From Amycolatopsis palatopharyngis (GTDB lineage: Bacteria; Actinomycetota; Actinomycetes; Mycobacteriales; Pseudonocardiaceae): a stretch of DNA of 64,000 nt. Of this stretch, positions 1 through 5,859 are shown one piece after another. The translations under genes and the position numbers were made by a program. The stretch lies in contig NZ_PQHZ01000003.1 of NCBI RefSeq assembly GCF_003385185.1, positions 1 to 64,000 on the forward strand, given 5' to 3'. Below the pieces are notes generated by a model. That model had not been told where the DNA came from, did no database searches, and saw nothing but the letters and a program-made list of their open reading frames with translations. Position 1 is the first letter of the stretch. Every line of letters starts with the position of its first letter.

Positions 1-80
1 GCGGGGGCGGGGGAGGGGAATGCGCTGCCAGCTCTGGGGGATTGGAGGCTGGCGGCGCTCACCCGCGCCGACCGGGAGAT

Positions 81-167
81 CTAGTCGTCTTCGTCTTCGT
101 CGTCGATGGGCCAGCCGTCCGGGCCGATGTCTCGTGCCTCGCCCCGGTCGTTCACGTACACGCTCAT
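81..167 (-). CDS. tiny acidic protein, 28 aa, last gene of zinc-ribbon mini-operon
   Basis: A 28-residue reading frame whose ATG overlaps the stop of the zinc-ribbon gene upstream (ATGA). It begins MSVYVND and ends in a run of Asp and Glu. Its reality is supported by the second module at 2849-2986, where a protein of the same type (short, acidic C-terminal part, similar MxVxxND start) overlaps its zinc-ribbon neighbour in the same way. Homology of the DNA continues beyond the stop codon here, so this copy may be a shortened version of the 45-residue one. No function is recognised; co-translation with the zinc-ribbon protein suggests a partner or modulator of it. Confidence 0.5.
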   Translation of the reverse strand: MSVYVNDRGEARDIGPDGWPIDDEDEDD

Positions 168-403
168 GGCGACACCGCGGGGATCTCGTTGGCGGGGAAG
201 TGTTCGATCTCGCGCCACACGTGGTCACACAGTGGGCAGGTGGGGTCCAGCCATTTCCCGCCGAGTTCGTGGAAGTCTTGGCGTTGCGGGGTGACCTCGT
301 CGCCGCACAGGGCCCGGAACTGCTCGCCCGGTCGGGGCCGGGTGTAGGGGTCGATGTCGAGCGCGTGCCGCCGCCCTTCGGCCTGCTGCCAACGGAGAGT
401 CAT
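164..403 (-). CDS. small zinc-ribbon (HCCC-type) protein, 79 aa
   Basis: The protein starts MTLRWQQAEGRRHALD and has a likely zinc site made from His13, Cys33 (ALCG) and the CPLC pair at 56-59. It resembles the small zinc-finger proteins that accompany XRE/DUF397 or GntR regulators in actinomycete accessory regions. Both neighbours are coupled to it by 4-base ATGA overlaps (400-403 and 164-167), so three proteins are made from one message. A clear paralogue with the same opening and the same EIEHFPANEIP-type ending lies at 2983-3228 on the other side of the tRNA fragment. The molecular role is unknown; nucleic-acid or protein binding is an inference from the zinc motif. Confidence 0.7.
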   Translation of the reverse strand: MTLRWQQAEGRRHALDIDPYTRPRPGEQFRALCGDEVTPQRQDFHELGGKWLDPTCPLCDHVWREIEHFPANEIPAVSP

Positions 404-630
404 TGCTGCTCCCGGTCGCGCTTGTCCTTCTCGGCCAGTCCCACGTAGATGTTCGCGGCCAGCCGCTTCCCGTCCTCGACGTCGACGATCAGCGGTGGCG
501 CGTCGTCGATCGCAACCGCGAAGTACTCCACACCGTTCAGCGTGACGACCCCGGTCTTGATGGGGATACGCCTCCCGGCTGCGGTGCGCCCGTCGACGAG
601 GTTGGCGGTCTGCCACTCCGGTTTTCCCAT
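400..630 (-). CDS. hypothetical protein, 76 aa, first gene of zinc-ribbon mini-operon
   Basis: I do not recognise this protein. The start at 630 is chosen because GGGGAGG lies 6 bases upstream. The chain is soluble, with alternating hydrophobic residues (residues 27-60, VTLNGVEYFAVAIDD and onward) that suggest a small beta-rich fold, and it ends in a charged Lys/Arg/Glu tail. Its stop overlaps the start of the zinc-ribbon gene. It is transcribed divergently from the XRE regulator gene at 768, so that regulator is the obvious candidate to control it. In the second module this position holds only a possible 21-codon remnant (3225-3290), so the gene is not a fixed part of the unit. Confidence 0.6.
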   Translation of the reverse strand: MGKPEWQTANLVDGRTAAGRRIPIKTGVVTLNGVEYFAVAIDDAPPLIVDVEDGKRLAANIYVGLAEKDKRDREQQ

Positions 631-767
631 GCTCGGCCTCCCCGGTAGGCTTCGGTCCTGCATCTTCGAGCGCTGCACGATTAACTATCCGCTGCATGCA
701 GCAACCGTGCAATACTCCGATCGTATGACAGGGCGTAAACGCACCGTGACCGCCTACCATCTGCTGC
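631..767. promoter_or_regulatory. divergent promoter region with 12-bp palindrome
   Basis: The 137 bases between the zinc-ribbon operon (leftward) and the XRE gene (rightward) contain a perfect palindrome, GCTGCATGCAGC, at 691-702, with further TGCA-containing words at 673-677 and next to the XRE start (CTGCTGCATGG). The XRE ATG has no clear Shine-Dalgarno sequence, so its message may be leaderless. The palindrome is the best operator candidate for the XRE protein. Confidence 0.45.
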
Positions 768-1604
768 ATGGCTAGCAGCGCTGACACCCCCCGCGCCCGC
801 GCACTCGGCGCCGAACTCCGCCAACTACGCGGCACACTCACCACCCGTGAACTGGGCAAACGCACCGGCCGAAGCAGCTCCCACATCTCCCGCTGGGAAA
901 CCGGCCGGCTGATCCCCAGCGAAACCGACGTGGCCACCGTCCTCGCGGTCCTGAACGTCACCGGCCCCGAACGGGACCGGCTGCTCGAACTGGCGCGCGA
1001 CGCAGCCGACCCCAACTGGATCGCACCCGGTGTTGATCGGCAGTTGGCCGCGTTGGCGGAGTACGAGCGCACCGCCCGCAGCATCACCGAGGTCGAACCA
1101 CAGTTGATACCAGGACTGTTGCAGACCGGCCCCTACGCCCGGGCGGTGATGGTGGCGTTCGGTGCCACCTCCGGTGAAGCGGATCAGCGCGCTCTCGTCC
1201 GGTTGGGGCGGCGGCAGGTGCTCACCGAGTCCCCACCGAAGCGGTTCACCGCGATCATCGGGGAGGCCGCGCTGCGCTACCCACTATGCGGCCGAGAGGT
1301 GATGCTGGAGCAGCTACGCGAGCTGGAGAAGCTGTCGGCCCTGTCGAACATCACGATCCAGGTGCTGCCACTAGATCGCCCTACCCCGTCGGCGTTGACC
1401 GGCGGGTGGGGGTTGATCGAGTTCGACCGGGCCAAACCGGTCGTGCACCTGGAGCACTTCAGCGCCGCGTCCACGATCACTGACGCAAAGACGGTTGCTC
1501 GCTACCAGGCGGCGGCGGATACCCTTCGTGACACGGCGATGAACCCCGCCGAATCCATGGGGCTCATCGCCGATGTCATCACGGAATGGGAGACAACACA
1601 GTGA
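768..1604 (+). CDS. XRE-family regulator with DUF5753 domain (WhiJ-like)
   Basis: 278 residues. An N-terminal helix-turn-helix (about residues 10-65) includes TTRELGKRTGRSSSHISRWE. The remainder is the DUF5753-type sensor domain, with EPQLIPGLLQTGPYARA near residues 108-124. This is the larger half of the XRE/DUF397 pairs that are numerous in actinomycetes and, in Streptomyces (whiJ-type loci), affect development. The DUF397 partner follows with a GTGA overlap. Genes of this type often sit beside small accessory genes, as here. The protein probably represses the divergent mini-operon and itself; the ligand or signal is unknown. Confidence 0.85.
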   Translation: MASSADTPRARALGAELRQLRGTLTTRELGKRTGRSSSHISRWETGRLIPSETDVATVLAVLNVTGPERDRLLELARDAADPNWIAPGVDRQLAALAEYERTARSITEVEPQLIPGLLQTGPYARAVMVAFGATSGEADQRALVRLGRRQVLTESPPKRFTAIIGEAALRYPLCGREVMLEQLRELEKLSALSNITIQVLPLDRPTPSALTGGWGLIEFDRAKPVVHLEHFSAASTITDAKTVARYQAAADTLRDTAMNPAESMGLIADVITEWETTQ

Positions 1605-1786
1605 AGATACCGCACTCCACCGACACGTGGCGCAAGTCGAGCTACAGCGGTGGGCAGTCGCAATGCGTTGAGGTGGCCCACGGCCAGTCCATCGGGGTCC
1701 GCGACACGAAGGACCGTGAGGGCGGGCACCTCGTTCTACCGTCGGCTGGATGGCGGGCCTTCACCGACCAGGTGAAGCGAGGCTAG
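1601..1786 (+). CDS. DUF397-domain protein, partner of XRE regulator
   Basis: 61 residues when started at GTG 1601, which overlaps the XRE stop (GTGA) and has GGGAG 8 bases upstream. An ATG at 1586 is the alternative and would add 5 residues. The family signature is visible as WRKSSYSGGQSQCVEVA, then a VRDTKD segment and an LPSAGWRAF-like C-terminus. DUF397 proteins are short partners of XRE/DUF5753 regulators and are thought to modulate them. A strong hairpin follows the stop. Confidence 0.85.
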   Translation: MKIPHSTDTWRKSSYSGGQSQCVEVAHGQSIGVRDTKDREGGHLVLPSAGWRAFTDQVKRG

Positions 1787-1800
1787 CCCGACAACCAACA

Positions 1801-1837
1801 GCGGCCCCCCGGTGTCACGCACACACCGGGGGGCCGC
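1801..1837. terminator. bidirectional hairpin terminator
   Basis: A perfect 15-bp stem (1801-1815 with 1823-1837) and a 7-base loop lie between the convergent DUF397 gene and the small membrane-protein gene at 1857. There is no long T run, as is usual in GC-rich actinomycetes. Confidence 0.7.
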
Positions 1838-1856
1838 TCTCGTATGCCAGCAGGGG

Positions 1857-2063
1857 TCAGCGCTTCTTCGGCAGCTTCCAGGCGATCACGGCCAGCAGGG
1901 CGACGATCGCCAGCCCGAGTGTGGCGCCTGAGCCGGAGCCGATGCCGTGGATCACCATCACGACGAAGAACAATATTGCGCCGCCTACGAGCAGCACGAA
2001 GAACCCGTTGAGGACGATGCTTGCTAGCGCTCGAAGCTTGTCCTGCCTCGTGACTTCTGGCAT
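1857..2063 (-). CDS. small membrane protein, 68 aa, two TM segments
   Basis: The start at 2063 is set by a strong GAGGAGAGG just upstream. The protein begins MPEVTRQDKLRALAS and has two hydrophobic spans, about residues 14-36 (VLNGFFVLLVGGAILFFVVMV) and 44-62, followed by a basic KLPKKR tail, so both termini probably face the cytoplasm. It lies 50 bases downstream of the 40-aa gene and is probably the last gene of the four-gene operon of small proteins. Its family is not recognised. Small membrane proteins are common in actinomycete integrative elements, where some take part in plasmid spreading, but no such function can be shown here. Confidence 0.65.
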   Translation of the reverse strand: MPEVTRQDKLRALASIVLNGFFVLLVGGAILFFVVMVIHGIGSGSGATLGLAIVALLAVIAWKLPKKR

Positions 2064-2113
2064 GGCCCTCTCCTCGTGTTCGGTTTGGTTGTCGTCTATT
2101 ACTCGTTGCGGTG

Positions 2114-2236
2114 TCACTGGTCGTTACCCGGCCGGCCCGACTCTTTGGGCTCATCCTTCGGCCAGCGGACGATGCCGAGGTGCACGCCGATCGTCACGAT
2201 CACGTCGGCGACGGTGCGGAAGAACCGGCGGATCAT
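2114..2236 (-). CDS. hypothetical 40-aa protein with one hydrophobic helix
   Basis: A 40-residue protein beginning MIRRFFRTVADVIVTIG and ending in a charged, Pro-rich tail. GGAGG lies 6 bases before the ATG, and the ATG overlaps the stop of the 53-aa gene (ATGA). A decayed copy of the same gene is found at 4207-4304, beyond the tRNA fragment, which supports this being a genuine gene carried by the element type. The N-terminal part could form an amphipathic or membrane-associated helix. Function unknown. Confidence 0.6.
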   Translation of the reverse strand: MIRRFFRTVADVIVTIGVHLGIVRWPKDEPKESGRPGNDQ

Positions 2237-2394
2237 GTGCCCTCCGCCTTCGCGTGGTCCTTCACTGCCTGGCGCACGTCGCCATCGTTGAGCGCCACCT
2301 GGAGCAGTTCGACAGGCACAGACCCCCGGTAGTCGTAGTACCCGGCCAGGAAAGCGACCTGGCCAATCAGTCGCGCGTACTCTTCCTCCATCAT
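2233..2394 (-). CDS. hypothetical 53-aa protein, translationally coupled
   Basis: Begins MMEEEYARLIGQ and contains a short hydrophobic/aromatic stretch (VAFLAGYYDYRG) and an acidic/basic C-terminal helix. Its start overlaps the stop of the gene before it and its stop overlaps the start of the gene after it, both as ATGA, so all three are read from one message by coupling. It has no recognised domain. Composition and third-position GC fit the neighbouring genes. Confidence 0.55.
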   Translation of the reverse strand: MMEEEYARLIGQVAFLAGYYDYRGSVPVELLQVALNDGDVRQAVKDHAKAEGT

Positions 2395-2609
2395 CGGACG
2401 GTCACCACCTGTGCGCCCTCGGGCGTGATCTCGGAGTGCATCAGGGTGGGGTTACTGAAGCCGGTGAAGATCACGACGGCGAGACCGGCGAGGATCGGGT
2501 AGGCGAAGATGCGGGCGATTCGCCAGCCGCGAGAGTCGACGACGCGGGCGTGGGTGGACTGGCCAGCGGAGGGCCAGAGATAGGCGCGGAGACGCTGGTG
2601 GAATCGCAC
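2391..2609 (-). CDS. small membrane protein, 72 aa, first gene of coupled operon
   Basis: The frame is convincing from about residue 1 (GTG 2609, VRFHQRLRAYLWPS) to its coupled stop at 2391. It has one TM span (about residues 33-52, RIFAYPILAGLAVVIFTGF) preceded by a basic cytoplasmic segment and followed by a short exterior tail. The GTG start has no strong ribosome site, and the open frame continues upstream across the tRNA fragment, so the true start is uncertain. It lies only about 120 bases from the presumed attachment site. Function unknown. Confidence 0.5.
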   Translation of the reverse strand: MRFHQRLRAYLWPSAGQSTHARVVDSRGWRIARIFAYPILAGLAVVIFTGFSNPTLMHSEITPEGAQVVTVR

Positions 2610-2650
2610 ATTAACTGCACGAAAACCAGGTGACTTTAGGCGAATTGAGG

Positions 2651-2716
2651 TGACATGAGATGACGACGCAACACTCTGACCTGGCAGGTCAGCGACATGA
2701 CGTGACTTGAGATGAC
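2651..2716. repeat. direct repeats and palindrome next to att site
   Basis: Two nearly identical 14-base words, TGACATGAGATGAC (2651-2664) and TGACTTGAGATGAC (2703-2716), flank a perfect palindrome TGACCTG-G-CAGGTCA (2677-2691). Such arrays beside a tRNA fragment resemble the arm-type binding sites of tyrosine integrases. The integrase gene is not in the window, so this role is inferred from position. Confidence 0.45.
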
Positions 2717-2729
2717 CGACGGAGCGATA

Positions 2730-2767
2730 CCCGGAGGGTTGTTGGTTCGAGTCCAACCGGGGGAGCA
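2730..2767 (+). other. 3' fragment of tRNA-Asn: probable attachment site
   Basis: The segment reads as the 3' half of an actinobacterial tRNA-Asn: the anticodon-stem side, a T arm (stem GTTGG/CCAAC around loop TTCGAGT, 2741-2757), acceptor strand CGGGGGA (2758-2764) and discriminator G. The 5' half (a TCCCCTG-like acceptor strand, D arm and GTT anticodon) is absent, so this is not a working tRNA. The terminator that would follow the original gene is intact downstream. Together this indicates an att site left by an element that integrated into the tRNA 3' end, with the element to the left. Confidence 0.7.
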
Positions 2768-2770
2768 CTC

Positions 2771-2799
2771 GCCCCAGGCCATTGGCCTGGGGCTTTTTT
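2771..2799 (+). terminator. terminator of the original tRNA-Asn gene
   Basis: A perfect 10-bp stem (GCCCCAGGCC, 3-base loop, GGCCTGGGGC) followed by six T residues (2794-2799), directly after the tRNA fragment. It is a textbook intrinsic terminator and the only one in this region with a T tract. Confidence 0.85.
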
Positions 2800-2848
2800 C
2801 TGCCCAAACACGGACACCCCCAATCCCGCCAGAGATCCGCTGCTTTCG

Positions 2849-2986
2849 TCACTCCCGCCGTCCGGGAGATCTTTGGTCGTCCTCGTCGGTTTCGTCGTCC
2901 ACCGGCAGCAAGGTGTCGAGGTCGATCTGTTCACCCTTGGCGTTGGTGTAGGTGTTGCGCAGGCCGTCGTTGTCCACCACGTTCAC
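2849..2986 (-). CDS. short acidic protein, 45 aa (second module)
   Basis: Starts at GTG 2986, overlapping the zinc-ribbon stop as GTGA. It opens MNVVDNDGL, has LLPVDDETDEDD near residues 28-39 and ends QRSPGRRE. It corresponds to the 28-aa protein of the first module in position, coupling and acidic character but is longer. Unknown function, presumably linked to the zinc-ribbon partner. Confidence 0.5.
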   Translation of the reverse strand: MNVVDNDGLRNTYTNAKGEQIDLDTLLPVDDETDEDDQRSPGRRE

Positions 2987-3228
2987 CTGCCCACCGGCAG
3001 GGGTGGGATCTCGTTGGCGGGGAAGTGTTCGATCACCCGCCATTCGTGGTCGCAGTGCCAGCAGGTCGGGGCGTGCCAGTGGCCGCCGAGTTCCTGGAAG
3101 TCCAGCCGTGTCGGGGTGACCTCGGCGCCGCACAGTGCGCGGAATCGCTCGCCCGGTCGCGGCCGGTTGGCCGGGTTCATGTCGAGTGCGTGCCGTTTCC
3201 GTTCGGCCTGCTGCCAGCGCAGCGTCAT
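2983..3228 (-). CDS. small zinc-ribbon (HCCC-type) protein, 81 aa (second module)
   Basis: A clear paralogue of the protein at 164-403, with the same start (MTLRWQQAE), the conserved RPRPGE and FRALCG segments, a Cys-X2-Cys pair (CWHC) and the IEHFPANEIP ending. The likely zinc ligands are His13, Cys33, Cys56 and Cys59. It is transcribed away from the GntR gene at 3388, with a likely operator between them. A possible 21-codon frame (3225-3290, GTG start) overlaps its start by ATGA and may be the remnant of the upstream gene seen in the first module. Confidence 0.7.
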   Translation of the reverse strand: MTLRWQQAERKRHALDMNPANRPRPGERFRALCGAEVTPTRLDFQELGGHWHAPTCWHCDHEWRVIEHFPANEIPPLPVGR

Positions 3229-3310
3229 CGCCGTCCCCGCTCACGCCCGGCCGCGGTGCGCGCCTCCCCACGGACCTTCGTCCGCCACACCGGTGTACGC
3301 ATATCCACTC

Positions 3311-3378
3311 ACTGGTCAACTCGTCCTTACCAGTATTACAATGGCAGCAGTGGTACTACTGGTCAAGACGTGTGGAGA
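3311..3378. promoter_or_regulatory. operator/promoter between zinc-ribbon gene and gntR
   Basis: ACCAGTA at 3329-3335 and TACTGGT at 3357-3363 form an inverted repeat, and a further ACTGGTCAA occurs at 3311-3319 and again at 3358-3366. The sequence is AT-richer than its surroundings and lies between divergent genes. It is the best candidate operator for the GntR protein encoded next to it. Which base changes abolish binding cannot be judged from sequence. Confidence 0.5.
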
Positions 3379-3387
3379 ATGGGTGCC

Positions 3388-4146
3388 ATGGTGGATCGAA
3401 CAAGCGGCGTTCCCGCCTTCCGGCAGGTAGCTGCCGACCTCCGAGCGAAGATCACCAGCGAGCAGTACGCGCCCGGCGCGCAACTGCCCAGTGAACGTGA
3501 ACTGGTGGAGGCCTACGGTGTTTCGAGGCCGACGATTCGCGATGCGGTGAGCGTGCTGCGCGCCGAGGGCATCGTCGTGGCAGAACACGGCAAGGGCGTG
3601 TTCGTCCGGCCGCCGGCCGCGATCCACCGGCTGGCCAGGTCGCGGCTCTCCAAAGAAGCGCGTGATCGGAACCAGGGTGCGTTTCTCGCTGACGCCGCCA
3701 CACGCGGATTCACCCCGTCGACGTCGGTCAAGGTCAGGTTCGAGGAGGCCGACGACCGCACGGCCGAGTATCTCGGTATCGAGCCCGGTGACGAGGTAAC
3801 CGTGAGAGACCGGGTGATGCGGGCCAACGGACTGGTGGTTCAACTCGCCGTGTCGCGCCTGCCGCGCGAACTGACGCGTGACACCGCCATCGAGCAGGTC
3901 GATACCGGAGCCGGTGGGACGTACGCCCGCTTGGAGGACACGGGCCGCACCATCCTTCGCTTCGTGGAGCATGTCGGGGCTCGAATGCCGACTCCGGAGG
4001 AGGCCGCTGCACTTCAGCTCCGCTCCGGTGTTCCCGTCGTGGCCGTCACTCGTGTGGCGCACGGGGAGGATCGGGCGTTGGAAGTCAACGACATGGTGTT
4101 GCCCGCCGACCGGTACGAGCTGTCATACGAGTGGCTCGCTGACTGA
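3388..4146 (+). CDS. GntR-family repressor, HutC/UTRA type
   Basis: 252 residues. The start at 3388 has GGAG 10 bases upstream; ATG 3379 is possible but too close to that site. The N-terminal winged helix (about 8-75) has LPSERELVEAYGVSRPTIRDAV, and the C-terminal UTRA ligand domain spans about 100-250. This is the architecture of KorSA-type repressors on actinomycete integrative elements as well as of many sugar-responsive regulators. It is divergent from the zinc-ribbon operon, with inverted repeats between them, so it probably represses that operon and itself. A strong terminator follows. Confidence 0.8.
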   Translation: MVDRTSGVPAFRQVAADLRAKITSEQYAPGAQLPSERELVEAYGVSRPTIRDAVSVLRAEGIVVAEHGKGVFVRPPAAIHRLARSRLSKEARDRNQGAFLADAATRGFTPSTSVKVRFEEADDRTAEYLGIEPGDEVTVRDRVMRANGLVVQLAVSRLPRELTRDTAIEQVDTGAGGTYARLEDTGRTILRFVEHVGARMPTPEEAAALQLRSGVPVVAVTRVAHGEDRALEVNDMVLPADRYELSYEWLAD

Positions 4147-4158
4147 TTGCCCGAGCGG

Positions 4159-4197
4159 CATGCGGCCCCTGGTGCGTCCACCGCCAGGGGCCGCATG
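4159..4197. terminator. hairpin terminator after gntR
   Basis: A perfect 14-bp stem (4159-4172 with 4184-4197) and an 11-base loop, starting 12 bases after the GntR stop codon. No T tract. Confidence 0.7.
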
Positions 4198-4206
4198 ACC
4201 TTGTAA

Positions 4207-4304
4207 TGGTGCTTGTTCGTCAGGTTCTCGTGGGAGGCGGACGATGCGGAGCCAGAATCCATGACGATCACAGCCGCCACCGCGCGTAAGAACTCGCGCA
4301 TCAT
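4207..4304 (-). pseudogene. frameshifted remnant of the 40-aa element gene
   Basis: Read leftward from ATG 4304, the frame gives MMREFLRAVAAVIV, matching MIRRFFRTVADVIV of the intact gene at 2114-2236. After that the match (IVRLPREP against IVRWPKDEP) continues only in another frame. Comparing the DNA, this copy lacks a net 4 bases between the two matching blocks. It is best explained as a decayed copy left by an older insertion of a related element. Confidence 0.55.
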
Positions 4305-4580
4305 GGCGCTCGGATGCCGGACCTGGCCGGCGAGAACACACGGATCGCCACCGTCGGATCCGGTGGCGGATACGAGTGGGAGCGGTTGCGTGGCGAACGA
4401 CCCGCTGTCGCTCGTCGCGGTTCGGGTGCTTGCCGCCGAAAACGACTAGGTATCAACTCTTGACCTAGTGGCCTGTGTCCGACGATGATCCCTGTCACGA
4501 CAGAATGTGCGCGAAACGTACCTAAATCACGCGCAATCAATCACTCTCGGTGTGGAGATGCTCCGAGGAGAGGCGGAATC
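4305..4580. promoter_or_regulatory. intergenic region and promoter of the sugar importer operon
   Basis: 4305-4445 shows no convincing gene. An imperfect inverted repeat with arms CTAGGT/ACCTAG occupies 4446-4468 and overlaps a TTGACC -35-like element (4460-4465). GATGAT at 4484-4489 is a weak -10 candidate. At 4527-4543 is a word ending CAATCAATCA that recurs with one change in front of the DeoR gene (16814-16830), so this is a probable DeoR operator. GAGGAGAGG at 4565-4573 serves the GTG start at 4581. Confidence 0.5.
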
Positions 4581-5834
4581 GTGAGGAACACGAGAAGGAT
4601 GCTTCGCGCGGGCCGTTTTGGGGCGATCGCGCTCAGCATGGGCCTGGTGGCAAGCGCCTGCGGCTTCGGCGGTGCCAGCGACGAGGCCGGCGGCGGCACC
4701 ACGCTGGATCTGCTGGTGCCCTCGTACAGCGACGCCACGAAAAGTCTGTGGGACGGGATCATCAAGGACTTCACGGCCGAGAACCCCGATATCGACGTGA
4801 AGCTGGACGTGCAGTCATGGGACAATATCAACGACGTCGTTCGGACCAAGGTGCAAGCCGGCGAGGCTCCCGACATCCTCAATATCGACGCGTTCGCCGG
4901 CTTCGCCGGTGATGACCTGCTCTACCAGGCATCCGAGGTGCTCTCCGAGCAGACGGCAGCGGACTTCCTCCCGGCGTTCGCCGAGAACGCCTCGATCGAC
5001 GGCACCCAGTACGGCCTGCCGCTCATCGCGTCGGCTCGTACCTTGTTCGTGAACCGGAGCCTCATGGAGCAGGCCGGCGTCACCAAGATCCCCGAGACGT
5101 GGCAGGAACTGCTCGATGCCTCGAAGAAGATCAGCGCGCTCGGTGGTGGCATCAGCGGATACGGTATGCCGCTCGGCAGCGAGGAGGCGCAGGCCGAGAC
5201 GTCCATCTGGGCGTTCGGCAACGGCGCGAACTGGGGTGACAGCGGCAAGATCACGGTGAACACCCCCGAGGCCGTCGAGGCCGTCGAGTTCATGAAGACG
5301 ATGATCGACGAGAAGGCCACCCAGCCGAACCCCGGTGCGACCGACCGGACTCCGCTGATCAACGTTTTCGTCCAGGGCAAGATCGGGTTCATCGAGGCGC
5401 TACCGCCCACGGTCGCCCAGATCGAGCAGGAGAATCCGGAGCTCGATCTCGAGCTGGCGCCGATTCCCACCGCGGACGGCTCGCCGGTGACCCTCGGCGT
5501 GGCCGATCACCTGATGGCGTTCAAGAACGACGGTGACAAGCAGGAGGCGATTACGACCTTCCTGGACTACTTCTACTCGACCGAGGTCTACACGAACTTC
5601 GTGAAGACCGAGAACTTCCTGCCGGTGACCACATCCGCGTCCGAGAAGCTAGACAATCCCGATCTGCAAGTGTTCCTCGATGCCCTGCCCGAGGCTCAGT
5701 TCTATCCGAGCACGAACCCCGCTTGGTCGGCGACTCAGGGCGCGTTCCAGACACTGGTGGGTCAGATCGGTCAGGGCAAGTCCGCCGATGAGGTGCTGTC
5801 CGCCATCCAGGCCAAGGCCGACGCGGCAGCCTGA
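4581..5834 (+). CDS. ABC sugar importer, solute-binding lipoprotein
   Basis: 417 residues from GTG 4581, chosen by the strong ribosome site. A basic N-terminus, a hydrophobic span and a lipobox ending at Cys27 (GLVASAC) mark a lipoprotein anchored outside the membrane. The rest is a family-1 extracellular solute-binding protein, with features such as GEAPDILNIDAFAGFA and, later, GVADHLMAFKN. It should capture a mono- or oligosaccharide and deliver it to the two permeases that follow at short spacing. In this locus an amino-sugar or GalNAc-containing oligosaccharide is the likely substrate, judged from the enzymes downstream. Confidence 0.85.
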   Translation: MRNTRRMLRAGRFGAIALSMGLVASACGFGGASDEAGGGTTLDLLVPSYSDATKSLWDGIIKDFTAENPDIDVKLDVQSWDNINDVVRTKVQAGEAPDILNIDAFAGFAGDDLLYQASEVLSEQTAADFLPAFAENASIDGTQYGLPLIASARTLFVNRSLMEQAGVTKIPETWQELLDASKKISALGGGISGYGMPLGSEEAQAETSIWAFGNGANWGDSGKITVNTPEAVEAVEFMKTMIDEKATQPNPGATDRTPLINVFVQGKIGFIEALPPTVAQIEQENPELDLELAPIPTADGSPVTLGVADHLMAFKNDGDKQEAITTFLDYFYSTEVYTNFVKTENFLPVTTSASEKLDNPDLQVFLDALPEAQFYPSTNPAWSATQGAFQTLVGQIGQGKSADEVLSAIQAKADAAA

Positions 5835-5859
5835 CACTCAACTGCGGAGATCGAAGAAC

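Noticed and set aside
164..1087. 307-codon leftward open frame
   Set aside because: Most of it is antisense to the XRE gene; only the last 79 codons form the zinc-ribbon protein.
2640..2767. Complete tRNA-Asn gene
   Set aside because: Only the 3' half is present; no 5' acceptor strand, D arm or GTT anticodon is found upstream.
2391..2852. 153-codon leftward open frame
   Set aside because: It runs antisense across the tRNA fragment and its terminator; only the part from about 2609 has coding and membrane-protein character.
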